Under the pieces are notes generated by a model. It saw only the letters and a list, made by a program, of their open reading frames with translations. It had not been told where the DNA came from and did not search any database. This document shows, one piece after another, positions 10,011 through 20,418 of a DNA stretch of 64,000 nucleotides (position 1 is its first letter; each line of letters opens with the position of its first letter). Origin of the DNA: Arcanobacterium bovis. GTDB taxonomy: Bacteria; Actinomycetota; Actinomycetes; Actinomycetales; Actinomycetaceae. The stretch lies in NCBI RefSeq assembly GCF_004331995.1, contig NZ_SJDT01000004.1:186001-250000 (forward strand). Direction: 5' to 3'. A program made the translations under genes and the position numbers.

Positions 10011-10984
10011 TTCCATCAGTCGAAACACTCGAAATCTCGATGGGGGAGACGATCCTTTTCGGCTTGCTCGCGATTTCGATGGTCATTGTGGCAATCTTCG
10101 GACTGCTCATTACACGCCGTGCGGTGTACACCGTCATCTCGGTGATCTTTGTAATGGTGGGATTCGCCTTCCTCTACACGATGCTGGAAGCTCCGTTTAT
10201 GGGAGTTGCGCAGGTGGTTGTGTACACGGGTGCGATCCTCATGATGTTCCTCTTCGTGCTCATGCTTATCGGTGTTGATTCTGCCGATTCGGGACACGAG
10301 ACGCTCAAAGCCCAGCGTCCGGTCGCTTTCTTGGGCGGTTTGGGTATGCTGGCGATTATGGTGGCGCTCGTTTTCAAAACTAAGTGGCCAGATGCCCTTG
10401 GTTTGGAGCTTGCAAATGCCGAAGGAAATCCCATTGGGGTTGCAAAGCTGATTTTCTCCAACCATGTGCTCACGCTTGAATTGACTGGCACATTGCTTAT
10501 CGTGGCAGCTCTGGGCGCAATGACTCTCACTCACCGCGATCGTGTGAGCGAGCGTCAAACGCAAGAGGCACTTGCTCATCAAAAGATGCGCGACTTCGTT
10601 GAAGCGGGCGTTCATCCAGGCCAGCTGCCGAACCCAGGTGTTTATGCTGAGTCGAACTCGTCGACGAACCCATCGCTCACCGCTTATGGTCAGCCTTTGG
10701 AGAACTCGGTGAACCGTGTGCTGAAGATCCGCGGGCAAGAACGACGGGTTGCAGAGATTTCTCCAGAGACAGTTGCTCGTATTACCCAAGGTAATTTGCC
10801 TTCGGGACCGAGCACCTACGGCGCAATCGGTCAAGCTCGTACGCCTGGAATGCCGGGCGAATCAGCACCGGATCACGACGGCGCGTTGAAGCGTTATGAA
10901 GGAATCGAGGCAGGCACTTCGCCTGAAATGCTCGAAACGAAACCTGCTGAGGATCAGCACAATGCGTCAGGGGAGGAGAACTGA
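10007..10984 (+). CDS. nuoJ: NADH-quinone oxidoreductase subunit J
   Basis: This 325-residue membrane subunit has five predicted helices in the first 180 residues, including the conserved [20 protein letters not shown] region with the pi-bulge helix. A hydrophilic tail of about 140 residues follows (from about HRDRVSERQ) and has no obvious domain. Long NuoJ tails are usual in actinobacteria; their role is unknown to me. The stop overlaps the nuoK ATG by one base (TGATG). Confidence 0.95.
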   Translation: MIPSVETLEISMGETILFGLLAISMVIVAIFGLLITRRAVYTVISVIFVMVGFAFLYTMLEAPFMGVAQVVVYTGAILMMFLFVLMLIGVDSADSGHETLKAQRPVAFLGGLGMLAIMVALVFKTKWPDALGLELANAEGNPIGVAKLIFSNHVLTLELTGTLLIVAALGAMTLTHRDRVSERQTQEALAHQKMRDFVEAGVHPGQLPNPGVYAESNSSTNPSLTAYGQPLENSVNRVLKIRGQERRVAEISPETVARITQGNLPSGPSTYGAIGQARTPGMPGESAPDHDGALKRYEGIEAGTSPEMLETKPAEDQHNASGEEN

Positions 10985-11283
10985 TGAACCTGATGTTCTA
11001 TATCGTCTTGGCACTGGTCTTGTTTGTGATCGGTGGAGCGACGGTTCTTACTCGCCGCAATGGCGTGATCGCGCTTCTCGGAGTTGAGATTATGCTCAAC
11101 TCGTGCAACTTGGCGTTCATTACGTTCTCGCGCATGTGGGGCAACCTCGAAGGACAAGTATTTGCCTTCTTCGTGATGGTTGTAGCCGCGGCCGAAGTCG
11201 TGGTGGGACTCGCCATTATCGTGTCCGTATTCCGTACCCGCAGGTCTGCTTCGCTTGACGGCGCAAACCTCATGAAAAACTGA
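10984..11283 (+). CDS. nuoK: NADH-quinone oxidoreductase subunit K
   Basis: This 99-residue subunit has three transmembrane helices and the buried glutamate of proton transfer in [13 protein letters not shown] (about 36-48) plus a second in [11 protein letters not shown] (about 68-78). The length is typical. It overlaps nuoJ at its start and nuoL at its end by single bases (TGATG), so the whole membrane block is translationally coupled. Confidence 0.96.
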   Translation: MNLMFYIVLALVLFVIGGATVLTRRNGVIALLGVEIMLNSCNLAFITFSRMWGNLEGQVFAFFVMVVAAAEVVVGLAIIVSVFRTRRSASLDGANLMKN

Positions 11284-13247
11284 TGGAAGCAGGTGTGATC
11301 CTTTTGACTACTGGATTCCTTTCCATGTCTGATGTGGCTATTGCGCCAGCAACGGGTGCGGCCGGAATGATCTGGCTCACGGTGGCAATTCCGCTACTCA
11401 GCTGTGCTTTCCTCTTGGTAGCTGGCAAGGCTGCCGATCGCTGGGGACACTGGCTGGCGGTACTGGCCTCGACGGCGTCGTGCGCTATCGGCTTCGCCAC
11501 CTTCGTACAGTTGCTCTCACTCGAGGGTGCAAACCGAATTATGGAGACGAAGCTCTACGATTGGGTTGCGGCTCCAGGCCTTAGCGTTGGCCTTGGTACT
11601 CGCGTTGATCCGCTTTCGATCACGTTCGTACTGCTGGTAACGTTCGTTGGCACGCTTATTCACATTTACTCGGTTTCGTACATGGAGCACGACGTCGCTC
11701 GTCGTCGCTTCTTCGCATACCTCAATTTGTTCGTGGCAGCGATGCTCTTGTTGGTGCTCGGCAACTCCTATCTCACCCTGTTCTTTGGTTGGGAAGGCGT
11801 TGGTCTCGCGTCCTACCTGCTCATCTCTTTCTGGAACCACGTTCCGGAATACGCTACCGCTGGTAAGAAGGCATTCGTGATGAACCGCGTGGGCGATCTG
11901 GGATTGCTCATCGCGATGATGGCAATGGTTGCGAATTTTGGTGGAGTCGATTTCGCTACGGTGACTAAGGGCGTTTCCTCCGCTAACCAAGCCACTTTAA
12001 CCTTCATCGGTATTTTCTTATTGGTTGCCGCTTGCGGTAAATCAGCGCAGTTCCCCTTGCAAGCATGGTTGGGTGACGCAATGGCCGGCCCAACTCCGGT
12101 TTCTGCTTTGATCCACGCCGCAACCATGGTGACCGCTGGCGTGTACTTGATGGTGCGCTCGGGTGCGATTTATGTTGCTGCGCCAACTGCGGCGCTCGCC
12201 GTCGCCATTATTGGTCTGATCACTTTGGTGTTCGGAGCAATCGTGGGTGCTGCCAAAGACGATATGAAGAAAGTTCTCGCCGCCTCAACGATGTCGCAGA
12301 TCGGCTACATGATGTTGGCAGCTGGACTTGGTCCGGTTGGTGCTGGCTTCGCAATTTTCCATCTCGTCACGCACGGCTTCTTCAAGGCAAATATGTTCTT
12401 GGGTGCCGGCGCCGTGATGCACGGAATGAATGACGAAGTAAATATGCGCGGATTTGGCGGCCTCGGCAAGCACATGCGTATCACCTTCTTCACGTTCATG
12501 GCGGGTTACTTAGCAATCATTGGCTTCCCGTTCCTCTCGGGCTTCTATTCGAAGGACAAGATTATCGAAGCGGCATTCACGGGTGAGGGAATCTTACCGT
12601 GGATATTTGGCACGATTACGGTGCTTGTTGCTGGTCTGACTGCGTTCTATATGTCGCGTATGGTGTTCATGATCTTCTTGGGTGAAGAGCGTTGGGCACA
12701 TGAAGGTCCAGATGCAAAGCACCCGCACGATCCATCTCCGCTCATGTGGGTTCCGATGGCAATTTTGGCGCTTGGTTCGCTTGGCCTTGGTGCCGCCTTG
12801 AATTACCTCGGGTTCTTGACTTGGCTTGAGCCGGTGATTGGACACGCTGAGCACGGTGAACCAGTTCTTCCAATTCTCGTGATCTCAGTTGCGACTTTGC
12901 TCGTTGTGGCAATCGGCGTGGCTGTGGCATGGAAGATGTATGTTTCGGCGGCTACACCAAAGGCTGCTCCGGTTGGCTCTGCCCTCACTCGCGCTGCTCG
13001 CCAAGATCTTTACCAGGATCTGTTCAACGAATCGGTATTCATGAAGCCCGGTATCGCGCTCATGGATGGAACCTCCGTGGTGGATCGGGTATTGGTTGAC
13101 GGCGTTGCAGAGGGAACCGGCAAGGCATTGCCGTGGTTCGGACGCTTCGTTGGGAAGCTCCAAAACGGTTATGCTCGCAGCTACGCAAGCTACTTCGTCG
13201 TCGGTGTGGTCATCGCACTGACGGTGGCATTGGTATCGGCATTGTGA
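11283..13247 (+). CDS. nuoL: NADH-quinone oxidoreductase subunit L
   Basis: This 654-residue antiporter-like proton-pumping subunit has about 16 helices including the long lateral helix at the C-terminus. The conserved GWEGVGLASYLLISFW (about 163-178) and KSAQFPLQAWLGDAMAGPTPVSALIHAATMV region (from about 251) carry the glutamate and lysines of the half-channel. The first 20 residues are not conserved, and an internal ATG (MSDVAIA, about residue 15) could be the real start; the ATG overlapping the nuoK stop was kept because it preserves coupling. Confidence 0.95.
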   Translation: MEAGVILLTTGFLSMSDVAIAPATGAAGMIWLTVAIPLLSCAFLLVAGKAADRWGHWLAVLASTASCAIGFATFVQLLSLEGANRIMETKLYDWVAAPGLSVGLGTRVDPLSITFVLLVTFVGTLIHIYSVSYMEHDVARRRFFAYLNLFVAAMLLLVLGNSYLTLFFGWEGVGLASYLLISFWNHVPEYATAGKKAFVMNRVGDLGLLIAMMAMVANFGGVDFATVTKGVSSANQATLTFIGIFLLVAACGKSAQFPLQAWLGDAMAGPTPVSALIHAATMVTAGVYLMVRSGAIYVAAPTAALAVAIIGLITLVFGAIVGAAKDDMKKVLAASTMSQIGYMMLAAGLGPVGAGFAIFHLVTHGFFKANMFLGAGAVMHGMNDEVNMRGFGGLGKHMRITFFTFMAGYLAIIGFPFLSGFYSKDKIIEAAFTGEGILPWIFGTITVLVAGLTAFYMSRMVFMIFLGEERWAHEGPDAKHPHDPSPLMWVPMAILALGSLGLGAALNYLGFLTWLEPVIGHAEHGEPVLPILVISVATLLVVAIGVAVAWKMYVSAATPKAAPVGSALTRAARQDLYQDLFNESVFMKPGIALMDGTSVVDRVLVDGVAEGTGKALPWFGRFVGKLQNGYARSYASYFVVGVVIALTVALVSAL

Positions 13248-13267
13248 GTTTGGAAGGAATAAAGGTA

Positions 13268-14821
13268 ATGCAACCAGTTATTGAGGCTACGTTCCCGTGG
13301 CTTACCACTCTCGTGCTGTTACCACTTGTGGGTGCACTCGTTCTTGCAGCTATTAAGCCGTTGCGAAAGGCTGGACGCTTCTTCGCGCTCGCTGTGTCGA
13401 TCCTCGTCCTCGGCCTGTTCGTTGCGGCAATTTCTACCCAGTTCTCGATGCCCGATGCGAATACGGTGCAACTGGCCGAAACTTATCGCTGGATTCCGCA
13501 GATCGGTGTTTCCCTCGCATGGGGAATCAACGGTATTGGTGCGGTGATGATTGCCTTGGCAACCTTCTTGGTGCCGGTGGTGATTCTCGCGGCGTGGAAT
13601 GATTTCGACGACGAGCGCTCCGGTAGCTACATGGCATGGATTTTGTTCCTCGAAGCGATCATGATTGCACTCTTCGCAGTGCGCGATGTGTTCGTGTTCT
13701 ATGTGCTCTTCGAGTTGATGATTGTGCCGATGTACTTCCTGATCGGAAATTACGGTGGCGCAAATCGCCGTCGGGCAGCGATGAAGTTCTTGCTCTACTC
13801 GATCTTGGGCGGACTCATTATGCTCGTGGGCGTCATCGCCGTCTATGCTTATGGTCCAGGTGGCGATAAGGGCTATCTGATCAGCACACTCGAACAGGGT
13901 CTTAATGCTTCGCCATCAGCACAGATGTGGATCTTCTTGTCGTTCTTCATCGCTTTTGCGATCAAAGCTCCGATGTGGCCGGTTCATACTTGGCTACCAG
14001 ACACCACCGCTGAGGCACCTGCTGGAACTTCGACTTTGCTTGTTGGCGTGCTCGACAAACTTGGCACGTATGGAATGATTGCAATTTGTTTGCCGATCTT
14101 CCCAAGCGCGGCACAAACCGCAGCGCCGATCATTATTGCCTTGGCGATTATCTCCATCATTTGGGGAGCGCTCTTAGCGATTGGCTCCAAAGATCTCATG
14201 CGCTTGATTGCCTACACCTCGGTATCCCACTTTGGATTCATAGTGATTGGTATTTTCAGTGGCTCGCAATTGGCTATGACCGGTGCGATTCTCTACATGG
14301 TTGCCCACGGTGTTGGAACCGCTGGCTTGTTCCTTGTGGTTGGATTCCTCGGTAAACGCGGTGAAAGCTACGAGATCTCTCACTATGGTGGCTGGCAGCG
14401 TGTAACACCTGTGCTAGCAGGAACTTTCCTTATTTCGGGTCTCGCTACTATTGCTTTGCCTGGTCTATCGGGCTTCGTTCCAGAATATATGGTGTTGGTT
14501 GGCACGTTCCGAGTGAACCCTGTGGCCGCCGTATTTGCGGTATCTGGGGTTGTGCTTGCTGCTCTGTACATTCTGCTTCCGTACCAGCGTGTATTCACTG
14601 GTCCTCGCCCCGAATTGCTCGCTGAGGATCTCAATGCTCGCGAGAAACTGGTGATGGGATTGCTCATCTCGGCGATGTTAGTGCTTGGCTTCTACCCCAA
14701 TGCGGTAACAAATTTCATCAATCCGTTCTTTGAGAATACTGTGGATCAAACAATTTCAGCGCCGCAGGCCATGGGTGATGCTGCGGATAATTCTGTTGTT
14801 TCCGAAGGAGAAATCAAGTGA
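13268..14821 (+). CDS. nuoM: NADH-quinone oxidoreductase subunit M
   Basis: This 517-residue antiporter-like membrane subunit has the conserved FYVLFELMIVPMYFLIG region and KAPMWPVHTWLPDTTAEAPA segment with the Lys/Glu/His of the proton path. The reading frame is open further upstream, but that part overlaps nuoL in another frame. ATG 13268 has GGAAGG at 13252-13257. A GTG at 13244 overlapping the nuoL stop (GTGA) is the alternative and would add eight residues. Confidence 0.94.
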   Translation: MQPVIEATFPWLTTLVLLPLVGALVLAAIKPLRKAGRFFALAVSILVLGLFVAAISTQFSMPDANTVQLAETYRWIPQIGVSLAWGINGIGAVMIALATFLVPVVILAAWNDFDDERSGSYMAWILFLEAIMIALFAVRDVFVFYVLFELMIVPMYFLIGNYGGANRRRAAMKFLLYSILGGLIMLVGVIAVYAYGPGGDKGYLISTLEQGLNASPSAQMWIFLSFFIAFAIKAPMWPVHTWLPDTTAEAPAGTSTLLVGVLDKLGTYGMIAICLPIFPSAAQTAAPIIIALAIISIIWGALLAIGSKDLMRLIAYTSVSHFGFIVIGIFSGSQLAMTGAILYMVAHGVGTAGLFLVVGFLGKRGESYEISHYGGWQRVTPVLAGTFLISGLATIALPGLSGFVPEYMVLVGTFRVNPVAAVFAVSGVVLAALYILLPYQRVFTGPRPELLAEDLNAREKLVMGLLISAMLVLGFYPNAVTNFINPFFENTVDQTISAPQAMGDAADNSVVSEGEIK

Positions 14822-16428
14822 CTACTACTGTTATTCAATGGGTAGCGGTTGTCCCACTGCTTATCGTTCTGGGAACAGCGGTTTTATCAACGCTTCTTGA
14901 AGCATTCTTGCCGCGCACGATTCGCCGTGCTACGCAAGTAGTGCTTTCGCTCCTCGCTCTTGCTGTCGCACTCGTTTCGGTGGTGTGGCGTTGGACGGAG
15001 ATTCATACCGACAATGGTTTGGCAACGAACCCGCTCTCTGCTGTGCAGACGCAGCGCGGTTTCACCGGAATTTCCCTGGTTGAAGATGGATTTTCGCTGA
15101 TTGGCCAAGGAATCATCCTCGTTGCTTCCATTATCGCTTTCTTGGTGATTGCCGATCGCACTCAGACGCGCGAAGGAGCATTTGCAGCCTCAGCTGCCAC
15201 TCGACCAGGTTCAGCCGAGGAACGCGAATCAGCTGCTGCTGGACGCGAGCAATCGGAAATCTTCCCACTGGCACTATTCGCCGTGGGTGGCATGATGGCG
15301 TTTACTTCTGCCTTTGACTTGCTCACGCTATTCATTGCGTTGGAAGTGCTGTCGTTGCCACTGTACGTGCTCTGTGCAACGGCACGCCGTCGTCGTCTGC
15401 TTTCGCAGGAAGCGGCCATGAAGTATTTCCTCCTGGGCGCATTTTCCTCGGCAATCTTCTTGATGGGTGCCGCTTTCATCTACGGTGCTACCGGCACGCT
15501 TGCCTTTAACGAAATCTTGCAGCTCTCGATTCAAGGTCAGCGCGTTCAAGCTGCGATCCTCGTGATGGGCGTAGCGATGGTGGTTATCGGCCTGCTGTTC
15601 AAGGTTGGTGCCGCGCCATTCCATTCGTGGACGCCGGACGTCTACCAAGGCGCTCCGACTCCGATCACGGGCTTTATGGCGGCTGGTACCAAAGCTGCTG
15701 CATTCGTCGCTTTGCTGCGCGTTATGCTCTACGTGGCTGCTACGTCGTCGGCTTCGCTGAATGTGTTCATGTGGATCGTTATTATCGCAACGATCCTCGT
15801 AGGCACGGTCATGGGTCTGATTCAGTCTGATATCAAGCGCCTGCTGGCCTATTCCTCCATCGCGCACGCCGGATTCATTCTGATCGCTGTTAACGCCATC
15901 CGTACGGTGGAGATGACGCCGCAAACGTATTCGCAGACGATGTCTTCGGTACTGTTCTACCTGCTTGCGTATGGCGTTGCTACGGTAGGCGCGTTCGCCG
16001 TCGTCACGCTGGTGAGGGAGAGCGACGCCGAAGGAAAGATTCTCGGCGAAGCTACCAAACTGGAGAAATGGGCTGGTTTAGGAAAGCGATCGCCATTCCT
16101 AGCTGCCTCAATGCTCATCTTCTTGCTGTCCTTTGCAGGTATTCCACTCACTGGTGGATTCATCGGAAAGTTTGAAGTTTTCCGTGCTGGAATTGCTAGC
16201 GGCGAAGTGGTTTTGGTGGTTATCGCGGTGCTCGCTTCGGCTGCCACAGCGTACTTCTACTTCCGCTTGGTGCAGTTGATGTTCTTCACCGAGCCGGCTG
16301 AGAATGTTGAAGTTGTACAATCAGAGGGCATGGCGGTTGTTGCAATCGCTATTGCCGTCGTTCTAACCATCGCACTGGGTCTGTTGCCAGGCTCAGTACT
16401 CGATCTGATGCAAGGATCCTTCGCGTGA
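14818..16428 (+). CDS. nuoN: NADH-quinone oxidoreductase subunit N
   Basis: This 536-residue third antiporter-like subunit closes the nuo set. Conserved blocks include LEVLSLPLYVLCA (about 178), KVGAAPFHSWTPDVYQGAPTP (from about 262) and SYSSIAHAGF-like (AYSSIAHAGF, about 343). An extra hydrophilic loop rich in Ala and Glu (about 117-145) lies between early helices. The GTG start sits within a four-base overlap with nuoM and has GAAGGAG at 14803-14809. The end overlaps the next gene, the polyprenyl synthase, by four bases. Confidence 0.95.
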   Translation: MTTTVIQWVAVVPLLIVLGTAVLSTLLEAFLPRTIRRATQVVLSLLALAVALVSVVWRWTEIHTDNGLATNPLSAVQTQRGFTGISLVEDGFSLIGQGIILVASIIAFLVIADRTQTREGAFAASAATRPGSAEERESAAAGREQSEIFPLALFAVGGMMAFTSAFDLLTLFIALEVLSLPLYVLCATARRRRLLSQEAAMKYFLLGAFSSAIFLMGAAFIYGATGTLAFNEILQLSIQGQRVQAAILVMGVAMVVIGLLFKVGAAPFHSWTPDVYQGAPTPITGFMAAGTKAAAFVALLRVMLYVAATSSASLNVFMWIVIIATILVGTVMGLIQSDIKRLLAYSSIAHAGFILIAVNAIRTVEMTPQTYSQTMSSVLFYLLAYGVATVGAFAVVTLVRESDAEGKILGEATKLEKWAGLGKRSPFLAASMLIFLLSFAGIPLTGGFIGKFEVFRAGIASGEVVLVVIAVLASAATAYFYFRLVQLMFFTEPAENVEVVQSEGMAVVAIAIAVVLTIALGLLPGSVLDLMQGSFA

Positions 16429-17435
16429 GTGCATTTTCCGATTTACTGGCTGGCCACGGTGATTTAGGCTCGCGCCTGTCGACTCGTCTCGACGGCGTTG
16501 AAGCTGAACTTCAAGATGTGGTGCGTATCGACGATCTCGTTGTTGATGCCGCTACCTCTCATCTTGCCGTGGCCGGCGGTAAGCGTTTGCGCCCACTTCT
16601 GTGCCTTCTCACGTCTGAGCTCGGGCCCGATCCGCTCAATCACGAGGTGGTTGATTCCTCGCTCGTTGTTGAGCTCACGCATCTGGCTTCGCTCTACCAT
16701 GACGACGTTATGGACGAAGCGCCGTTGCGTCGTGGAGTGCCATCGGCTCAGTATGTGTTTGGTAATTCTTCGGCAATTATGGCCGGTGATGTGCTTTTCG
16801 CACGCGCGTCGGCTATTGTTGCAAAATTGGGCCCGCAGGCGGTACTTTTGCACGCCACAACCTTTGAACGCCTCTGTGTTGGGCAGTTGCACGAGACTGT
16901 TGGTCCGCGTGAGGGCGACGATCCAATCGCCCATTACATTCAAGTTTTAGCTGATAAAACCGGATCTTTGATCGCGACATCTGCCCGTTACGGCGTGCTT
17001 TCCGCAGGTGGCTCAGCAGACTTAGCCGAGGCAGTGGCGCAATTCGGTGAGAAGGTTGGCGTGGCGTTCCAGCTCGCTGACGACGTCATCGATCTCGTTT
17101 CCAAGCCTGAGCTTACGGGGAAGACGCCGGGCACAGATTTGCTCGAGAATGTCGACACCATGCCCACGCTGCTGTTGCGCCAAGGTGCACAACTCGGAAC
17201 GCTTGATGCCGAGGGCAGTGAGATTCTGCGTCTGCTCGATTCAGGCACGCTTAACGAAGACAATCTTGCCGAGGTTGTGGATCGTTTGCGCGAACATTCG
17301 GTTGTGGAGCAAACTCGCCAGCTTGCTCACCAGTGGGTCGAAGACGCTATTAAAGAGCTCGAGCCGTTGCCAGCGGGCGAAGTGCGCGATGCGCTACACG
17401 CTTTCGCGTATGCAATGGTTGATCGAATGGCGTAG
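16425..17435 (+). CDS. Polyprenyl diphosphate synthase (menaquinone side chain)
   Basis: This 336-residue trans-isoprenyl diphosphate synthase condenses isopentenyl diphosphate onto an allylic primer. The two aspartate-rich metal-binding motifs are DDVMD (93-97) and DDVID (219-223); GGKRLRP (51-57) is the usual N-terminal signature. The motif type and length match long-chain (heptaprenyl/nonaprenyl-like) enzymes, but exact chain length cannot be read from sequence by eye. The GTG start overlaps nuoN by four bases, so it is co-transcribed with complex I and most likely supplies the menaquinone tail. Confidence 0.88.
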   Translation: MSAFSDLLAGHGDLGSRLSTRLDGVEAELQDVVRIDDLVVDAATSHLAVAGGKRLRPLLCLLTSELGPDPLNHEVVDSSLVVELTHLASLYHDDVMDEAPLRRGVPSAQYVFGNSSAIMAGDVLFARASAIVAKLGPQAVLLHATTFERLCVGQLHETVGPREGDDPIAHYIQVLADKTGSLIATSARYGVLSAGGSADLAEAVAQFGEKVGVAFQLADDVIDLVSKPELTGKTPGTDLLENVDTMPTLLLRQGAQLGTLDAEGSEILRLLDSGTLNEDNLAEVVDRLREHSVVEQTRQLAHQWVEDAIKELEPLPAGEVRDALHAFAYAMVDRMA

Positions 17436-17488
17436 GGTAACGGCCGTGCTTTCGCCCTTTGCCATGAGTGAAGCCTCCCATAGTGAAG

Positions 17489-17517
17489 TTCTGAAATCAC
17501 AGTTTACGGCGTAGACT
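17489..17517 (+). promoter_or_regulatory. Candidate secA promoter
   Basis: TAGACT (17512-17517) preceded at 17 nt by TTCTGA (17489-17494). It lies in the 128-bp gap between the polyprenyl synthase and secA. A short hairpin GTGCC/GGCAC (17528-17544) follows in the presumed leader, before the AGGAG (17554-17558) of secA. Confidence 0.4.
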
Positions 17518-17563
17518 ATGTTTGGTCGTGCCGTTTTTAGGCACAAGAACGTCAGGAGTAGTT

Positions 17564-20392
17564 GTGGTCAAGTTTCTCAACAAGATTTTGCGAGCCGGAG
17601 AAGGTCGCACCCTTAAGCGGCTGAACAGCATCACCCAACAAGTTAATCTTTTGGAAGATGATTTCAAGGAGCTCACTGATGAGGAATTGCGCGCGCTAAC
17701 TGACGAATTCCGCAAGCGCTACGTTGATGGTGAGAGCCTAGATGATCTGCTTCCAGAGGCTTTTGCTGCTGTGCGAGAAGCCTCGGTGCGCACGCTTGGC
17801 CAGCGTCATTATGATGTGCAGATTATGGGTGGAGCAGCTCTTCACCTTGGTAATATCGCCGAAATGAAGACGGGTGAAGGTAAGACGCTCGTCGCAACAC
17901 TCGCGGCATACCTCAACGCTATCCCTGGTCGTGGCGTTCATATCGTAACAGTGAACGACTACCTCGCGAGCTACCAGTCAGAGCTGATGGGACGCGTATT
18001 CCGTTTCTTGGGAATGACGACGGGGTGTATCGTTTCCTCGCTGAACCCCGAGCAGCGTCGTCGTGAATACGCTGCAGACATTACGTACGGCACCAATAAC
18101 GAATTTGGCTTCGATTATTTGCGTGACAATATGGCGCGCGAAGTTGATGGCCTTGTGCAGCGCGATCATTTTTTTGCGATCGTCGACGAAGTTGATTCGA
18201 TCCTCATTGATGAAGCGCGTACGCCATTGATTATTTCGGGTCCTGCCGAGGGCGATGCCAACAAGTGGTACACCGCTTTCTCACAGGCAGTTATTTCGAT
18301 GCGCAAGGACGTTCACTATGAAGTGGACGAAAAGAAGCGCACAGTGGGTATCTTGGAACCCGGTATCGATGCAGTTGAAGATTTGCTTGGCATCGATAAT
18401 CTGTATGAATCGGTCAATACGCCACTTATTGGCTACTTGAACAACGCAATCAAAGCAAAAGAGCTGTTTACGCGCGATAAGGATTATATCGTTGCCGATG
18501 GCGAAGTGCTGATCGTTGATGAGCACACTGGCCGTGTTTTGCCAGGACGCCGTTACAACGAGGGTATGCACCAGGCGATTGAGGCCAAAGAAAACGTGGA
18601 GATTAAAGAGGAAAACCAAACTCTTGCCACGATTACTTTGCAGAACTACTTCCGTTTGTACGACAAGCTCTCGGGCATGACCGGAACCGCTGAAACTGAA
18701 GCCGAAGAATTCGCATCAACGTACAATATCGGCGTGGTGCCGATTCCGACCAACCGGCCGATGATCCGCATTGACCAAACGGATTTGGTATTCCCAACCG
18801 CACGTGGAAAATTTGCCGCAATCGTTGAGGATATTCGCGAGCGTTATGCGAAAGGTCAGCCAGTGCTGGTGGGTACCGCATCGGTTGAGCATTCCGAAAT
18901 GCTCTCAGATCTTTTGAAAAAAGCTCATATTCCGCATGAAGTGCTCAATGCTAAGCAGCATGAGCGCGAAGCTGCCGTGGTAGCAATGGCAGGCCGCAAG
19001 GGTGCTGTGACTGTTGCAACCAATATGGCTGGTCGTGGAACCGACATTATGCTCGGCGGTAATGCTGAGCACATCGCCGTAGCCATGATGGAAAAGCGGG
19101 GTCTGGATCCGCAAGAGAACGCTGAAGAGTACGAAAAAGCTTGGCCAGAGGTGCTTGCTCAAGCGAAGTCAACTGTGGCTGCTGAGCATGACGAAGTGGT
19201 GGAGCTGGGCGGTCTATACGTGCTTGGTTCGGAACGTCACGAGTCGCGCCGTATCGATAACCAGCTGCGCGGACGTTCTGGACGTCAGGGTGATCCGGGC
19301 GAATCGCGTTTCTATCTTTCCTTGGACGACGATCTCATGCGTTTGTTTGCGAACTCTCGGGCAACTGCGCCGTTTAAGAATGGTCCAGAGGACGAAGCTC
19401 TGGATTTCAAGTTGCTCTCGCGGGCTATTGAACGAGCTCAGACGGCTATCGAAGCGCGTAACGCTGAGATTCGTAAGAACGTTCTGAAGTATGACGACGT
19501 GATGTCTGAGCAGCGTACTGTGGTGTACGACGAGCGACGCCGGATTTTGAACGGCGAGGACTTGGAAGCTCAGATTGAGTCTTTTGTTGATTTTGCCATC
19601 GACGACGTAGTGCGTTCTGAGACTCTCGGCGCTCCAGAAGACTGGGATCTTGACGCGCTGTGGACGGCTATGAAGAGCTACTACAAGCCTTCATTCACCG
19701 CTGCTGAGTTTGAAGAAAACTATGGCGATATGAAGAATTTGGCTCGTGAGGATTTGATTCAAGAATTCCACACTGATGCGCATGCCATCTACGAAGAGCG
19801 CGCGGAAGAATTGGGCGATGAAACGATGCGCCAAATTGAACGCCAAGTTTTGTTGAATGTGCTGGATCGTAAGTGGCGCGAGCACCTCTATGAGATGGAT
19901 TATCTCAAAGAGGGAATTGGTTTGCGTGCAATGGCTCAGCGTGACCCACTTGTTGAATATAAACAAGAGGGCTACCAGATGTTCCAATTGATGAATGATG
20001 CAATTCGCACTGAAACTGTGCAGTATCTGTTCAATTTCGAGCTTCCGAGTGAGCGTGACGAGCGCTTGGCTCTGGAACAGCAGGCGCAGGAGGCAAGTGA
20101 GCACGGGTTAGCAGGCGTTGATGCCCAGGGCTCGATGGCGGCAGTGCGACTCGCTGGAACTTCTCAAAATACTCAGGCTATGGCCGAGAAATTGCTCGGA
20201 ATCAAGAAAGATGAGCAAGCTCAGAAGATGATGTACACGTCGGCTGCGAAAGATGGATCGCGCACGTCGGAAACCCGCAATGAAAAGGGTGGACGTGTGC
20301 AACCGAGCCAGCCTGATGCACAATCGGATCAGCCAGCCATGAACCGTGAACAGCGTCGAGCAGCGAAGAAAGCCGCTAAGAAGAATCGATAG
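17564..20392 (+). CDS. secA: Preprotein translocase ATPase SecA
   Basis: This is a 942-residue motor of the Sec export pathway. Walker A MKTGEGKT is at about 101-108, the [15 protein letters not shown] Walker B block at about 205-220, GMTGTAETE near 373 and the helicase block [14 protein letters not shown] near 489. The C-terminus ends in a basic [13 protein letters not shown] tail without the zinc-binding CxCxSG motif, as in other actinobacterial SecA1 proteins. The frame is open to a TTG at 17522, but GTG 17564 has AGGAG at a five-nucleotide spacing and gives the family N-terminus [14 protein letters not shown]. No SecA2 is seen in the window. Confidence 0.96.
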   Translation: MVKFLNKILRAGEGRTLKRLNSITQQVNLLEDDFKELTDEELRALTDEFRKRYVDGESLDDLLPEAFAAVREASVRTLGQRHYDVQIMGGAALHLGNIAEMKTGEGKTLVATLAAYLNAIPGRGVHIVTVNDYLASYQSELMGRVFRFLGMTTGCIVSSLNPEQRRREYAADITYGTNNEFGFDYLRDNMAREVDGLVQRDHFFAIVDEVDSILIDEARTPLIISGPAEGDANKWYTAFSQAVISMRKDVHYEVDEKKRTVGILEPGIDAVEDLLGIDNLYESVNTPLIGYLNNAIKAKELFTRDKDYIVADGEVLIVDEHTGRVLPGRRYNEGMHQAIEAKENVEIKEENQTLATITLQNYFRLYDKLSGMTGTAETEAEEFASTYNIGVVPIPTNRPMIRIDQTDLVFPTARGKFAAIVEDIRERYAKGQPVLVGTASVEHSEMLSDLLKKAHIPHEVLNAKQHEREAAVVAMAGRKGAVTVATNMAGRGTDIMLGGNAEHIAVAMMEKRGLDPQENAEEYEKAWPEVLAQAKSTVAAEHDEVVELGGLYVLGSERHESRRIDNQLRGRSGRQGDPGESRFYLSLDDDLMRLFANSRATAPFKNGPEDEALDFKLLSRAIERAQTAIEARNAEIRKNVLKYDDVMSEQRTVVYDERRRILNGEDLEAQIESFVDFAIDDVVRSETLGAPEDWDLDALWTAMKSYYKPSFTAAEFEENYGDMKNLAREDLIQEFHTDAHAIYEERAEELGDETMRQIERQVLLNVLDRKWREHLYEMDYLKEGIGLRAMAQRDPLVEYKQEGYQMFQLMNDAIRTETVQYLFNFELPSERDERLALEQQAQEASEHGLAGVDAQGSMAAVRLAGTSQNTQAMAEKLLGIKKDEQAQKMMYTSAAKDGSRTSETRNEKGGRVQPSQPDAQSDQPAMNREQRRAAKKAAKKNR

Positions 20393-20418
20393 GCCTTGGC
20401 AATGGGTCAATACTGAAT

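Noticed and set aside
9408-10834. Long antisense frames over nuoI and nuoJ
   Set aside because: They are rich in His/Arg/Ser from reverse-complemented codons and have no motifs; treated as shadows.
13133-13267. 45-residue upstream extension of nuoM
   Set aside because: It is Arg-rich sequence from the overlapping nuoL frame, and ATG 13268 has a ribosome site.
15162-15924. Antisense frames over nuoN
   Set aside because: They are Arg/Ser-rich shadows of the coding strand without motifs.
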